NCBI RefSeq assembly: GCF_007992715.1
Contig: NZ_BKAU01000002.1
Span: forward strand, 682,001-746,000
DNA length: 64,000 bases
Direction of reading: 5' to 3'
Origin: Chitinophaga cymbidii
Lineage (GTDB): Bacteria > Bacteroidota > Bacteroidia > Chitinophagales > Chitinophagaceae
In this document: positions 1 to 9,334 of the stretch, in pieces
How the letters are laid out: each line of letters opens with the position of its first letter
Position numbering within the stretch: the stretch's first letter is position 1
Made by a program: the position numbers and the translations under genes
The notes under the pieces: generated by a model
Database searches by the model: none
The model's input: the letters and a program-made list of their open reading frames with translations, nothing else
Told to the model about the DNA's origin: nothing

Positions 1-28
1 AAACAGTGAACAATTAAAGACCACGGTT

Positions 29-3000
29 ATGAAAAACATGATCCTCATGGCATGTTTCGTTTTGCCCTGTCTATTCCCCATCTGCACACAAGCCCAAAAC
101 CTTACCGTTAAAGGGAAAGTAACGGATGAAACCAATGTAGCCCTGCCCGGTGTTTCTATCCAGGCAAAGGGTACAAGGTTCAATGCCGTGACCGGTACGG
201 ATGGCTCGTTCTCCATTTCAGTAGACAGAAGCAACGTCACACTGCTATTTACCTACATCGGGTATGTTCCACAGGAAGTGGAAGTAAGGAACCGCACCAC
301 TATCAATGTTACGCTCCAGCGTGATCAGAAATCGCTGGAAGGCGTGGTGGTGGTAGGTTACGGAACACGCCGCAGAGGCGATGTCACCGGCTCCATCGCA
401 TCCATCAATGCCAAACAGATCGAGCAGGTGCCCACCACCAACGTGTCACAGGCGCTGCAGGGAAGGATACCGGGCGTTGAAGCCACCAACACTTCCTTCC
501 GGCCCGGCTCCGGCGCCCGCATCCGCGTGCGGGGCAACCGCTCACTGACACCGAGCGCCAACAACAACTTCTCCGCGTCGCTGGACAATGGCAGGAATGA
601 ACCGCTGTACGTGGTGGACGGCATCCCGATCACCTACAGCATCGATGACATCAACCCGCTGGACATCGAGTCCATCGACGTGCTGAAAGATGCGTCCGCC
701 ACCGCCATCTACGGTTCCCGCGGCGCCAATGGCGTGATACAGATCACGACCAAAAAAGGAAAGGCCGGCAAGCTTTCCGTGCAGTACAGCGGCAGCGTTT
801 CGGTGGACAAAATACTGAAGCCTATCCGCTCGCTGGACGGCCCGCAGTTTGCGGACATGAGGCGGCAGGCTTATTTCGCCAACGGCTCCTATGATCCGGC
901 ACTGGCCAACGGCGGCGCTACTTTTTATTATCCCGATCCGGCATCCGACTATGCCTTGTTCCAGGCGGACCAGAACGTATGGAACTCCGTAGCAATGGGA
1001 TACGACTGGATACAGCTCGATGTCGCCAACGGCATTTTTAACGCGCGGAAACGCGCTTCCACAGCGGATGAGAAAGCGCTTATGGCTAACCTGGGATTGT
1101 CCGTGCTGGACAGCCTCGCGATCTACGATCCATCCAAAGTAAGAACGTTCGACTGGCAGAACGAAGCGCTGCGCACCGGGATCACCCACAATCACCAGAT
1201 ACAGGTATCCGGCGGCACCGAGAAGTTCAGGGCCTCTTTTTCCGGCGCGTATTTTAACCAGAAAGGCATTGAATACGGTCAGGACTACACGCGGTACACG
1301 TTCAATCAGAATACGGACTTCAGGCTGAACGACCGGATCAATGTTGGCGGCGGCATCACCTATTCCTCCGCCATACAGAACGTTGGCCCGAGCATGTACA
1401 CCAGCTCCATCTACCAGATACCGCTGGCCTTGCCGTATGATGAAAACGGCAACCTCATCTTTTATCCCGGTGAAGATGCCAACATCGTCAATCCCCTCAA
1501 CGATCCCAATACGGTTTTCAATGAATACCGCACCAACCGTTTGCTGGCGAACGTATTCGGCGAAGTGGAGCTGCTCAAGGGATTGAAGTACCGCGCGGCG
1601 TTCGGCGCGGATATGACCAACGTGCGGCAGGGCACCTTCAACGGATCGGTATCTTCCGTGCGGCAGGGCAACCCCGCCAACGCCAGCTACGCCACCCGCC
1701 TGGGATTCAACTGGGTGCTGGACAATATGCTGAATTATAACAAGACCTTCGGTACGGACCATTCCATTTCCGTAACGCTGCTGCACGAAATGCAGAAAAC
1801 GCGCTTCGAGCAGAACACCATGCGCGCGGAGAACCTGATCTATGAAAGCCAGAAATGGTATTCCCTGCAAAACAATGCACTGGCTACCGTTACCGGCGAC
1901 GGCTCCTTTTCGCAGACGCAATTGCTGTCATTCATGGGAAGGATCAACTATGCGTACAAGGACAAATATATCCTCACGCTCAGTCAGCGTAACGACAACT
2001 CTTCAGTGCTTTCCGCGGGCAGCAAGGGCGAATGGTTTCCCTCCGCCGCGGTGGCCTGGCGCGTGAACCAGGAAGGTTTCATGCAGAACGTTTCTTTCAT
2101 CAACGACCTGAAGCTGCGTGTAGGCTACGGCGCGGTTGGCAGCTCTTCCATCGATGCCTATCTCACGCGCGGCACGTTAAGCCGCAGCATCTACAACTTC
2201 GGCACCGCCGCCGCGCAGGGCTATGCGCCCGCCACGCTGCCGCTGCCGGACCTCACCTGGGAGCGAACCTCCACCAGCAACATAGCGCTCGATTTCAGTG
2301 TGCTGAAGAACAGGATACGGGGAACGGTGGACGTGTACGAAGCCAATACCACCAACCAGCTGCAAAATCAATCCATCCCCTCCGCATCCGGCTACACGGC
2401 GGTGCTGGTCAACCTGGGCCGCGTCCGCAACCGCGGGATAGAAGTCAGCCTGTCAACTGTGAACATCGACAATCCCGATGGCTTCCGGTGGACGACGGAC
2501 TTTATCTTCTCCCGCAACCGCGAACAAATCGTTACGCTGGACGGCACCGGCAATGATAACCTCGGGAACCAGTGGTTCGTGGGGCATCCCATTCAAACGT
2601 ACTACGACTGGCAATTCCAGGGCATCTATCAATACGGCGATACCGCAAAAGGCGGGATACTGGACCACTACTGGCAGATCCCGGCCAATAAAAGCAGCAT
2701 CAACTTCCGGCCCGGAAGAGTGCGGGTAACGGACGCGAACGGCGATACGCTGATCAATGACGCGGACAAAATGATACTGGGCTATCCGAATGCGGACTGG
2801 ACCGGCAGCATCAACAGCACCTGGTCTTACAAGGGATTCGATCTGAGCGTATATCTCTACATCCGCAAAGGCTCTCTCATCCGCGATGTACGCCCGAGCC
2901 TGAACGGCCGCTATCAGTCCAGCTACGCGAACTACTGGACGCCGGAAAATCCCTCCAACGAGCAACCGCATCCCAACCGTACGGTAGACATTTACCAGTA

Positions 3001-3277
3001 CTGGCAGGCGGCAGGCTTCCACGACGGCACTTTCGCGAGGATCAGGAGCATTTCGCTTTCCTACCGCTTTCCGGCGGCCATGCTGAGCAAGCTGGGCGTT
3101 GGCAGCTTTTCCGTATATGCGAATGCGTTAAACCCGTTCCTGTTCAGCAAATTCAAAAGTTTCGATCCGGAAACGGGCAGCAACTACGTGTCTTCTTACC
3201 CTACCAATACCACCGCGCCGGGCCCGAATTCATACAGCTTCAGAAGCTTTGTTTTTGGCGTGCGCCTGGGGTTATAA
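29..3277 (+). CDS. SusC/RagA-type TonB-linked outer membrane transporter
   Basis: A 1082-aa outer-membrane importer of the SusC/RagA family, which works with a SusD lipoprotein to import oligomeric nutrients using TonB energy. The protein has a signal peptide (about residues 1-22), a carboxypeptidase-regulatory-like beta-sandwich (about 25-100), the SusC plug signature around residue 109 (VVVVGYGT) and a plug domain ending near ITTKKG, then a long beta-barrel to the C-terminus. It lacks an N-terminal STN domain, so it is unlikely to signal to a FecR anti-sigma factor. The SusD partner begins 18 bp downstream. The substrate cannot be read from sequence, because no degradative enzyme or regulator is visible on this side of the window edge. 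Confidence 0.95.
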   Translation: MKNMILMACFVLPCLFPICTQAQNLTVKGKVTDETNVALPGVSIQAKGTRFNAVTGTDGSFSISVDRSNVTLLFTYIGYVPQEVEVRNRTTINVTLQRDQKSLEGVVVVGYGTRRRGDVTGSIASINAKQIEQVPTTNVSQALQGRIPGVEATNTSFRPGSGARIRVRGNRSLTPSANNNFSASLDNGRNEPLYVVDGIPITYSIDDINPLDIESIDVLKDASATAIYGSRGANGVIQITTKKGKAGKLSVQYSGSVSVDKILKPIRSLDGPQFADMRRQAYFANGSYDPALANGGATFYYPDPASDYALFQADQNVWNSVAMGYDWIQLDVANGIFNARKRASTADEKALMANLGLSVLDSLAIYDPSKVRTFDWQNEALRTGITHNHQIQVSGGTEKFRASFSGAYFNQKGIEYGQDYTRYTFNQNTDFRLNDRINVGGGITYSSAIQNVGPSMYTSSIYQIPLALPYDENGNLIFYPGEDANIVNPLNDPNTVFNEYRTNRLLANVFGEVELLKGLKYRAAFGADMTNVRQGTFNGSVSSVRQGNPANASYATRLGFNWVLDNMLNYNKTFGTDHSISVTLLHEMQKTRFEQNTMRAENLIYESQKWYSLQNNALATVTGDGSFSQTQLLSFMGRINYAYKDKYILTLSQRNDNSSVLSAGSKGEWFPSAAVAWRVNQEGFMQNVSFINDLKLRVGYGAVGSSSIDAYLTRGTLSRSIYNFGTAAAQGYAPATLPLPDLTWERTSTSNIALDFSVLKNRIRGTVDVYEANTTNQLQNQSIPSASGYTAVLVNLGRVRNRGIEVSLSTVNIDNPDGFRWTTDFIFSRNREQIVTLDGTGNDNLGNQWFVGHPIQTYYDWQFQGIYQYGDTAKGGILDHYWQIPANKSSINFRPGRVRVTDANGDTLINDADKMILGYPNADWTGSINSTWSYKGFDLSVYLYIRKGSLIRDVRPSLNGRYQSSYANYWTPENPSNEQPHPNRTVDIYQYWQAAGFHDGTFARIRSISLSYRFPAAMLSKLGVGSFSVYANALNPFLFSKFKSFDPETGSNYVSSYPTNTTAPGPNSYSFRSFVFGVRLGL

Positions 3278-3295
3278 CCATTTAAACCATTTATC

Positions 3296-5299
3296 ATGCA
3301 AAAGTATATTTTACTGTTAACTGCAAGCTTGATGGTGATCTACAGTACATCCTGCAAGAAATTCATAGAAGAAGACCTTGTCAGCACACTGACGTATGAC
3401 CATTACAATACGGACCAGGGGCTGGAAGACCTCGTGCGCTCCGCCTACACGCCCGTGAAATGGAAGTTCGAGAACGAGCAGGCATATACGTTGTGGAATT
3501 TCGGGGTGGATGAATTCATTCTCGGTGATCAGTTCAATCACAGTTATCTCAATACATACGATGCCGGCCTGAATTCTTCTACCGGTTTTCTGAACGGGAT
3601 GTGGACCAACAATTACAGCGGCATCAACCGCTGTAACCTTGGCCTGGAAAGGATCTCGGCATACAGCAATCCTGCTTCCTCGCTGCTGGGCACACAGGCG
3701 CAGAAAGACCAGCGGCTTGGCGAGCTTTATTTCCTCCGCGGCCTTTATTACTTCCAGCTGGTGCAGCAGTTCGGCGGCGTGCCGCTGGTGCTGGAATCCA
3801 GCAGCGGCGTTCGTACGGACTTTGCCAGGGCTTCCGTGCCGGCCATTTACGAGGTCGTTATCTCCGACCTGCGGAACGCCTCACGCCTGCTGGCGCCGAA
3901 TGAAGCGGCGGAAGGAAGGGCCACCAAGGGCGCGGCGGATCATTTTCTCGCAAAGGCTTACCTCACAAGAGGCAGCGCCGTGACGGACGTACGCGGGCAG
4001 AAAGCGACGGATATGGACAGTGCGGCGTACTTCGCGGAGCAGGTGATCAACGGCGGCGTTTTTGTGCTGGAATCCGATTACAGGAATCTCTGGAACGGCG
4101 CTTATGTGAAAGGATATCCCCGGCCCACCGTTACGCCCATTGGCTCGGACGGGCAGCCGCCTTATAATTTCAACGGCGCCAGCAGCATTCCTTCCGGAGA
4201 GATCGGCAACATCCAGGCGGCCAATAACAGCAAGGAAGTGATCTTTGCCGCACAGTTCAGCGATAACCAGAACCTCGCGGGCACAGGCAACCGGGTGCAT
4301 GAATATTTCCTCATGCAATACGATGCGGGCATTCCCGGCCTTGTGCGGTCGGCGGACAACTGGAACGGCCGCCCTTACCGCCGCATGTCGCCCTCTGCAT
4401 ACACGCTGGACCTGTTTGACTACAGGAACGATTCCCGCTTTTATAAAAGCTTCAGAATGGCTTATTACAGCAACACCATTCCCGCGAACCGCGCGCTTTT
4501 CACCGCTTCGGACGCTCCTGACCCTTCGCTGGTGGGGAAGCCGAAAGTGGCGCTGGGAGATACGGCGGCGCTGTTCGTGATGAATACGCCGGCCACGGCG
4601 CTGACGACGGTGCAGCGCGCGCAGTACCGCTACATGGTGTTTGCCCGGTATTACCGCGATGCGGATAATGCCTTGCTGGAAGGCTTTAACAACAACAAAT
4701 ATCTTTCCCTGCAAAAGCACCAGGACCCGGTGCGGGTGACCAGCAATTTCAATGAAGAAAGAGGCGTGCGCAACGGCATCCTCGCGCGCCTGGGAGAAAC
4801 TTACCTGATCGCGGCTGAAGCGTATGGAAGGAAAGGCAATTATGTAAAAGCGCTGGAATATGTCAACAAAGTAAGGGAGCGGGCCGCGTACCACGACGGC
4901 GAGCCGAAAGATCCGCATTACTGGATGTTCGACGGCGGTGCGTACGACGATATGAACAGCACCTATGCGAACATGATCGCCACCACTGCATTATTCACCA
5001 CCAATGCGGCGAGCGAACAGTATCCGCCTGCCGTTACCACTACGGAAGACCGCTTTATTCATTTCATGCTCAATGAAAGAACGAGGGAGCTGTGCGGGGA
5101 ACTGTACCGTTGGGAAGACCTGGTAAGAACAGAAACGCTGTATGACCGCGCGAAGCTGTTCAACAAGGATGCCACCGGTATTGCGCCGCATCACAAGCTG
5201 CGGCCGGTCCCGCAGTTGCAGATCGATCTGACGACGGTGGACGGGCAACCGATGAATGCGGAGCAGAAGAGAGCGTATCAGAATCCGGGGTATGATTGA
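3296..5299 (+). CDS. SusD/RagB-type nutrient-binding lipoprotein
   Basis: Surface lipoprotein that forms the lid on the SusC barrel encoded immediately upstream. The signal peptide ends in a lipobox with Cys20 (YSTSC), followed by the KKFIEEDL start typical of SusD proteins. The middle has the TPR-like helical core with the FLRGLYYFQLVQQFGGVPL segment (about residues 146-164), and the C-terminus has the family signature ERTRELCGELYRWEDLVR. At 667 aa it is longer than many SusD proteins, suggesting extra surface loops. It is co-transcribed with the SusC gene (18-bp gap). Confidence 0.95.
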   Translation: MQKYILLLTASLMVIYSTSCKKFIEEDLVSTLTYDHYNTDQGLEDLVRSAYTPVKWKFENEQAYTLWNFGVDEFILGDQFNHSYLNTYDAGLNSSTGFLNGMWTNNYSGINRCNLGLERISAYSNPASSLLGTQAQKDQRLGELYFLRGLYYFQLVQQFGGVPLVLESSSGVRTDFARASVPAIYEVVISDLRNASRLLAPNEAAEGRATKGAADHFLAKAYLTRGSAVTDVRGQKATDMDSAAYFAEQVINGGVFVLESDYRNLWNGAYVKGYPRPTVTPIGSDGQPPYNFNGASSIPSGEIGNIQAANNSKEVIFAAQFSDNQNLAGTGNRVHEYFLMQYDAGIPGLVRSADNWNGRPYRRMSPSAYTLDLFDYRNDSRFYKSFRMAYYSNTIPANRALFTASDAPDPSLVGKPKVALGDTAALFVMNTPATALTTVQRAQYRYMVFARYYRDADNALLEGFNNNKYLSLQKHQDPVRVTSNFNEERGVRNGILARLGETYLIAAEAYGRKGNYVKALEYVNKVRERAAYHDGEPKDPHYWMFDGGAYDDMNSTYANMIATTALFTTNAASEQYPPAVTTTEDRFIHFMLNERTRELCGELYRWEDLVRTETLYDRAKLFNKDATGIAPHHKLRPVPQLQIDLTTVDGQPMNAEQKRAYQNPGYD

Positions 5300-5325
5300 G
5301 CCTTGCGGGTATGTATATATACAAC

Positions 5326-5350
5326 AGCGCATCCGGATTTCGGATGCGCT
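5326..5350. terminator. Hairpin between convergent susD and FKBP genes
   Basis: Perfect 10-bp inverted repeat AGCGCATCCG / CGGATGCGCT around a 5-nt loop, lying between two convergent genes. The T-tract on either side is short and interrupted, so it is a plausible bidirectional terminator rather than a canonical one. Confidence 0.6.
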
Positions 5351-5373
5351 GCTGTGCTTTTGCTGATAATCTT

Positions 5374-6096
5374 TTATTGTGCTTTTACAATTTCCAGCAG
5401 TTCCACATCAAACACCAGCGTGCTGTTCGGTGCGATCTTCGCGCCGGCCTGGCGTTCGCCGTAGCCCAGTTCCGCCGGAATGAAGAGCTTCCATTTGGAA
5501 CCGGTGGGCATCAGCAGCAGGGCTTCCGTCCAGCCTTTGATCACGCCGGAAACACCGATGGTCAGCGGTTCCCCGCGTTCAATGGAACTGTCGAACGTGG
5601 TGCCGTCTACCAGTGAGCCGTGATAATGCACTTTCACTTTGTCCTGCGCAGTGGGTTTCGGTCCGGTGCCTTCTTTGAGCACCAGGTATTGCAGGCCGCT
5701 GGGCAGCGTTATCACGCCGGGTTTTGTTTTGTTCTGCTCCAGGAATGCAATTCCGGCAGCCTTGTTCTTTTCAGCTTTTTCAGCTTTCAGTTTCTGTAAA
5801 TATTGGCTTACGCTCATAGATCCTTTTTCTGCGGAGATCAGCGGCGTTTTTCCCGCGTAATGATCTTCGATGGCGGTGAATAAGAGTTTCAGGTTCAGTG
5901 AATCCAGTCCCTGTCCTTTCAGCATTTCGCCGAGATCGTTCCCGATCGCGTAGCTGACGGAATCGAGCTGGTTAGACAGGGTGATGGCTACCGGCACGGG
6001 TGCTTCGGCGGCTTTTCTTTTCTTTTTCCTTTGACTAAAGGCGGTTTGCACTATCAGCACGCTCAACAAGCTGATAAATAGGCATTTTCGTATCAT
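5374..6096 (-). CDS. FKBP-type peptidyl-prolyl cis-trans isomerase
   Basis: A 240-aa exported prolyl isomerase that would assist folding of envelope proteins. It has a signal peptide (about residues 1-21, ending TAFSQ), a basic stretch RKKKRK, an N-terminal helical dimerisation-type domain with SYAIGNDLG (as in FkpA/Mip proteins) and a C-terminal FKBP domain. Signature elements of that domain are VKVHYHGSLVDGTTFDSS, VIKGWTEALLLMPTGSKW and IPAELGYGERQAG. The upstream gene ends 40 bp away in the same direction, so it may be the last gene of a three-gene unit with the lipocalin-like and CocE genes. Confidence 0.9.
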   Translation of the reverse strand: MIRKCLFISLLSVLIVQTAFSQRKKKRKAAEAPVPVAITLSNQLDSVSYAIGNDLGEMLKGQGLDSLNLKLLFTAIEDHYAGKTPLISAEKGSMSVSQYLQKLKAEKAEKNKAAGIAFLEQNKTKPGVITLPSGLQYLVLKEGTGPKPTAQDKVKVHYHGSLVDGTTFDSSIERGEPLTIGVSGVIKGWTEALLLMPTGSKWKLFIPAELGYGERQAGAKIAPNSTLVFDVELLEIVKAQ

Positions 6097-6136
6097 ATTA
6101 GCAGTTTATCTATATTTTGAGCTGCAATATAATACA

Positions 6137-6841
6137 TTATTCAATCCGGCTCCATATTTCGCTGATGGGGTCGCCTTTGGAGCTTTTGCCGCTGTGGTGC
6201 CATGTTTTGCCGTTCACTTTGCCGTCGAATGACAGGCTCATGCCCACGCGGGAGTTGTCGCGGGAGAAGAAGCCGATCGTTTCCGTGTATTTTCCGTTTT
6301 CGAAGGTGTAGGTGCCGCCGCCGGTGCCGAAGAATTCTTTGGTCTCGGGGTTGATGGCGGCCCATTGAAACCTTGTGCCGGAGAGTATTTTGAGCGTTTT
6401 GCGGGGGCCGGGGCGCATAGGGTCCATTTTCCCGTTGTTTTCCCGCGCGGTGATACGCCAGGTGCCTGCGAGGTCCGCCTTGCCGTCGTCGATGCGTTCC
6501 CATTGCTCCGTTTTACCGTCGCAGGTGATGGAAAGCTGCTTGTTGTCTTTCAGCATATAGGTGCAGTTCCGGGCGGTGCCGATATTGTCCTTGTCCGCCG
6601 AGTTGAACTCGATCGTTTCTTTCAGCGCCTGCTGGTCAGCATCGATCGTTCCGCCGAGGGTGCTCACGAATTGCTTACCGGCCTGGTCAAAGATGGTCTG
6701 CATGAAGTATCCGTCCTGGATAACGCGCACGGTCTGGGGCTCCGCCGTGCCCTGGAGCTTCCAGGCGCCGGTCAGCTCGTCCTGCGCCGTGGAAAGATGT
6801 GTGGAAAGCAGCAATGCCGCTGCAGCAAACAATTGTTTCAT
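6137..6841 (-). CDS. Secreted lipocalin-like protein, two-repeat
   Basis: A 234-aa exported protein (signal peptide about residues 1-19) made of two similar beta-rich halves. Each half begins with a GxW start, LTGAWKL near residue 24 and LAGTWRI near residue 123, and ends with a tryptophan-containing strand. This arrangement resembles lipocalin-like or DUF4488-type domains of Bacteroidota. No catalytic motif is visible and the ligand is unknown. It starts 24 bp after the CocE-type hydrolase, so the two are probably co-transcribed. Confidence 0.6.
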   Translation of the reverse strand: MKQLFAAAALLLSTHLSTAQDELTGAWKLQGTAEPQTVRVIQDGYFMQTIFDQAGKQFVSTLGGTIDADQQALKETIEFNSADKDNIGTARNCTYMLKDNKQLSITCDGKTEQWERIDDGKADLAGTWRITARENNGKMDPMRPGPRKTLKILSGTRFQWAAINPETKEFFGTGGGTYTFENGKYTETIGFFSRDNSRVGMSLSFDGKVNGKTWHHSGKSSKGDPISEIWSRIE

Positions 6842-6865
6842 AGTGCGTAATTTTTAACGTGTTAA

Positions 6866-8758
6866 TTACCTGATCACCGGCAGCACGATCTGTGACGGAT
6901 GCGCGGCGTCGTGGAATATTTTGATGTCTGATTTGATGAAATCTTCGTCTTTCGCTCTATAAATATCCAGAAATTGTTGCGGATTACGGTCTACCAGCGG
7001 AAACCAGCTGCTTTGCACCTGTATCATCAAGCGGTGCCCTTTTTTGAAGGTATGCGCTACGTCCGGCAGGGTGAATTTTACGCGCGCCGGCTGTCCCGGT
7101 ACAAAAGGCTGCGGTTCCTCCATGCTGTTGCGGAACTTGCCGCGGATCACTTCTCCACGCACCAGCATCTGGTAGCCGCCCATCGGGTAGGTGGATGACG
7201 TGTACCGGGAATGTGCGGTGGGAGCGGGCTCGCCGCCATAGGTGAAATCATCCGGGAACACGTCTATCACTTTCACTACAAAATCGGCGTCCGTTGTGCT
7301 GATGCTTACCTGCAAGTCCGCAACAACCGGGCCACCCAGGGTCAGGTCTTCCGTCAGCGTATCCGTCTGAAACACCAGCACGTCCGGTCTCCGCGCCGCA
7401 AAACGCTGGTCGTCGTTCATATAACTGATCGTGCGCGTGAAATGCACATCTTCCGTATAAGGCACCGGTTTGGCGGGATCGCTGGTGTATTCGCTGGCGG
7501 CACTGGCAGCGGCAGGCTTTTGAAAGCCGAGCGCGCCGCCGGGTTGCAGGTAAATGGGCGTGGGCTGCATGTTGGCGGGCGGCCAGGCGGGCAATTGCCG
7601 CCACTGGTTTTCGCCGGTGAAGAACACGGTAGCTTCCTTGATGTCCGGCGCGGGGCCTTTCCCTTTCAGGTGATAGTCGAAAAACGGCAGCTCGATGTGC
7701 TGCTGGTACCAGGTGGAAGTATTGCTGCCGAACCGGATGTTGCCCATGTAGGTACCGTCGTTATCCGCCCACTGGCCGTGATACCAGGGGCCCATCACGA
7801 TGCGGTTGTCCGTACCCCGGCTTTGCGTTTCAATGGCCTTGTAGGTGGCCCAGGCGCCGAAGCAGTCCTCCGCATCAAAAGTACCGCCCACGATCAGCAT
7901 CGCCGGTTTTATATTCTTCAGATGCGGCCGCACATTTCTCGCTTTCCACCAGGCATCGTACACGGGGTGCGCATACAGGTCTTTCCAGAAAAGGATGCTG
8001 TCGCCCATCATCTTCGCAATATTGGTCAGCGAACCGGCATCGAGATAAAATTTATAATTGTCACGCACCGGGTAAGGGTAGCCGGTGGGGCGGACAGTGG
8101 TAGGCTGCGGCCGCGGCTTGCCGAAAGACGAGTAAAAGGCGAATGCATCGTTCAGAAAAAATGCGCCGTTATGATGGAAGTCGTCACCAATGAACCAGTC
8201 CGTTACCGGGGCTTGCGGACTAACGGCCTTTATCGCCGGATGCCCGCTTAGCGCGGCCATGGTAGAGTAAAACCCGGGATAGGAGGTACCTATCACGCCT
8301 ACACGGCCATTGTTGCCGCTGATGTTTTTGATCAGCCAGTCCACCGTATCATAGGTATCGCTGGCTTCGTCGATGTCCTGTTTTGTTTTTTTATGAGGAT
8401 TGAAAGGGCGCACGTCCACAAAAGTACCTTCGCTCATCCACCGGCCCCGCACGTCCTGCTGCACGATGACATAGCCTTCCCGCAGGTAATGCATCAGGTA
8501 GCGGGTGTGGAACGCCGGCAGCCTGCCTTCGCCGTAAGGAGCGGAGGAATACGGCGTACGGGTCATCAGGATGGGATGTTTTTCCGTATTGTCTTTTGGA
8601 AGATAAATGGCCGTGAAAAGTTTTTTGCCGTCCCTCATCGGGATCAGTACTTCCTTTCTTTCGTAATTTTCCTGTACCCAGAGTGAATCGCTGTTCACCT
8701 GCGCATGGATCGCCAAACAGATGGTGTGGGTTAGCAGGAGTAGCAGTCCTTTTTTCAT
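6866..8758 (-). CDS. CocE/NonD family alpha/beta hydrolase
   Basis: A 630-aa exported serine hydrolase of the X-Pro dipeptidyl-peptidase/CocE family (peptidase S15-like). The signal peptide is about residues 1-19. The N-terminal alpha/beta-hydrolase domain carries the nucleophile motif GTSYPG (Ser159), an acid in GGTFDAEDCFGAW and a histidine in GPWYHGQW, which together would form the triad. The C-terminal jelly-roll domain typical of this family follows (about 400-630). Members hydrolyse acyl esters, beta-lactam side chains or Xaa-Pro peptides, and the substrate here is not determinable. Confidence 0.9.
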   Translation of the reverse strand: MKKGLLLLLTHTICLAIHAQVNSDSLWVQENYERKEVLIPMRDGKKLFTAIYLPKDNTEKHPILMTRTPYSSAPYGEGRLPAFHTRYLMHYLREGYVIVQQDVRGRWMSEGTFVDVRPFNPHKKTKQDIDEASDTYDTVDWLIKNISGNNGRVGVIGTSYPGFYSTMAALSGHPAIKAVSPQAPVTDWFIGDDFHHNGAFFLNDAFAFYSSFGKPRPQPTTVRPTGYPYPVRDNYKFYLDAGSLTNIAKMMGDSILFWKDLYAHPVYDAWWKARNVRPHLKNIKPAMLIVGGTFDAEDCFGAWATYKAIETQSRGTDNRIVMGPWYHGQWADNDGTYMGNIRFGSNTSTWYQQHIELPFFDYHLKGKGPAPDIKEATVFFTGENQWRQLPAWPPANMQPTPIYLQPGGALGFQKPAAASAASEYTSDPAKPVPYTEDVHFTRTISYMNDDQRFAARRPDVLVFQTDTLTEDLTLGGPVVADLQVSISTTDADFVVKVIDVFPDDFTYGGEPAPTAHSRYTSSTYPMGGYQMLVRGEVIRGKFRNSMEEPQPFVPGQPARVKFTLPDVAHTFKKGHRLMIQVQSSWFPLVDRNPQQFLDIYRAKDEDFIKSDIKIFHDAAHPSQIVLPVIR

Positions 8759-8824
8759 TACGGTTGTTTTATATGCTACTTAAATATAAGCGATCTTGGG
8801 TATCTTCATTAAAATTCTACATAT

Positions 8825-9334
8825 ATGGCAAGACCTTCAGCACAGGATTACGCGGAATTTTATCATACATATGTATCGCTCGTGCCGGAAGACGATATCC
8901 TGCAAGCCTTTACCAGCCAAACCACGGCTACGCTGGAATTTTTGGACGAAATCCCGGAAGAGAAGCTGGACTATGCCTATGCTACCGGTAAATGGACGGT
9001 CAGGCAGGTATTGCAGCACATGACGGATGCGGAGCGCATCTTCGCATACCGCGCGCTGCGTTTTGCCCGGAAAGATATCACGCCGCTGCCCGGTTTTGAG
9101 GAGAATGCATACGCCGCTGAGGCGAATGTAGCGCACCGGGACTGGGTGGACATGATCGAAGAGTTCCAGCTGGTGCGCCTGGCCTCGGAGCACCTGTTCC
9201 GTTCGCTGAATGAGGAGGAGCTGCAAAGAAAAGGCGTGGCCAGCAATGCTCCCATTACCGTGCTCAGCCTGGGGTATATCATTATCGGCCACGCCATGCA
9301 TCACCAGCGGGTGATCGCGGAACGTTACCTCTAA
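8825..9334 (+). CDS. DinB-fold (DinB_2) protein
   Basis: A 169-aa cytoplasmic four-helix-bundle protein of the DinB/YfiT superfamily. Metal-ligand histidines are visible in LQHMTDAE (about residues 65-72) and in GHAMHHQRVI near the C-terminus. Family members include thiol-dependent S-transferases and damage-inducible proteins of unknown activity. It is monocistronic and its stop codon overlaps the stop of the convergent outer-membrane receptor gene by 4 bp. Confidence 0.85.
   Translation: MARPSAQDYAEFYHTYVSLVPEDDILQAFTSQTTATLEFLDEIPEEKLDYAYATGKWTVRQVLQHMTDAERIFAYRALRFARKDITPLPGFEENAYAAEANVAHRDWVDMIEEFQLVRLASEHLFRSLNEEELQRKGVASNAPITVLSLGYIIIGHAMHHQRVIAERYL

Noticed and set aside
542..1921. 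Long open frame on the minus strand inside susC (459 codons)
   Set aside because: It is antisense to a clear SusC gene, has no family signature, and is explained by the GC-rich codon pattern of the real gene.
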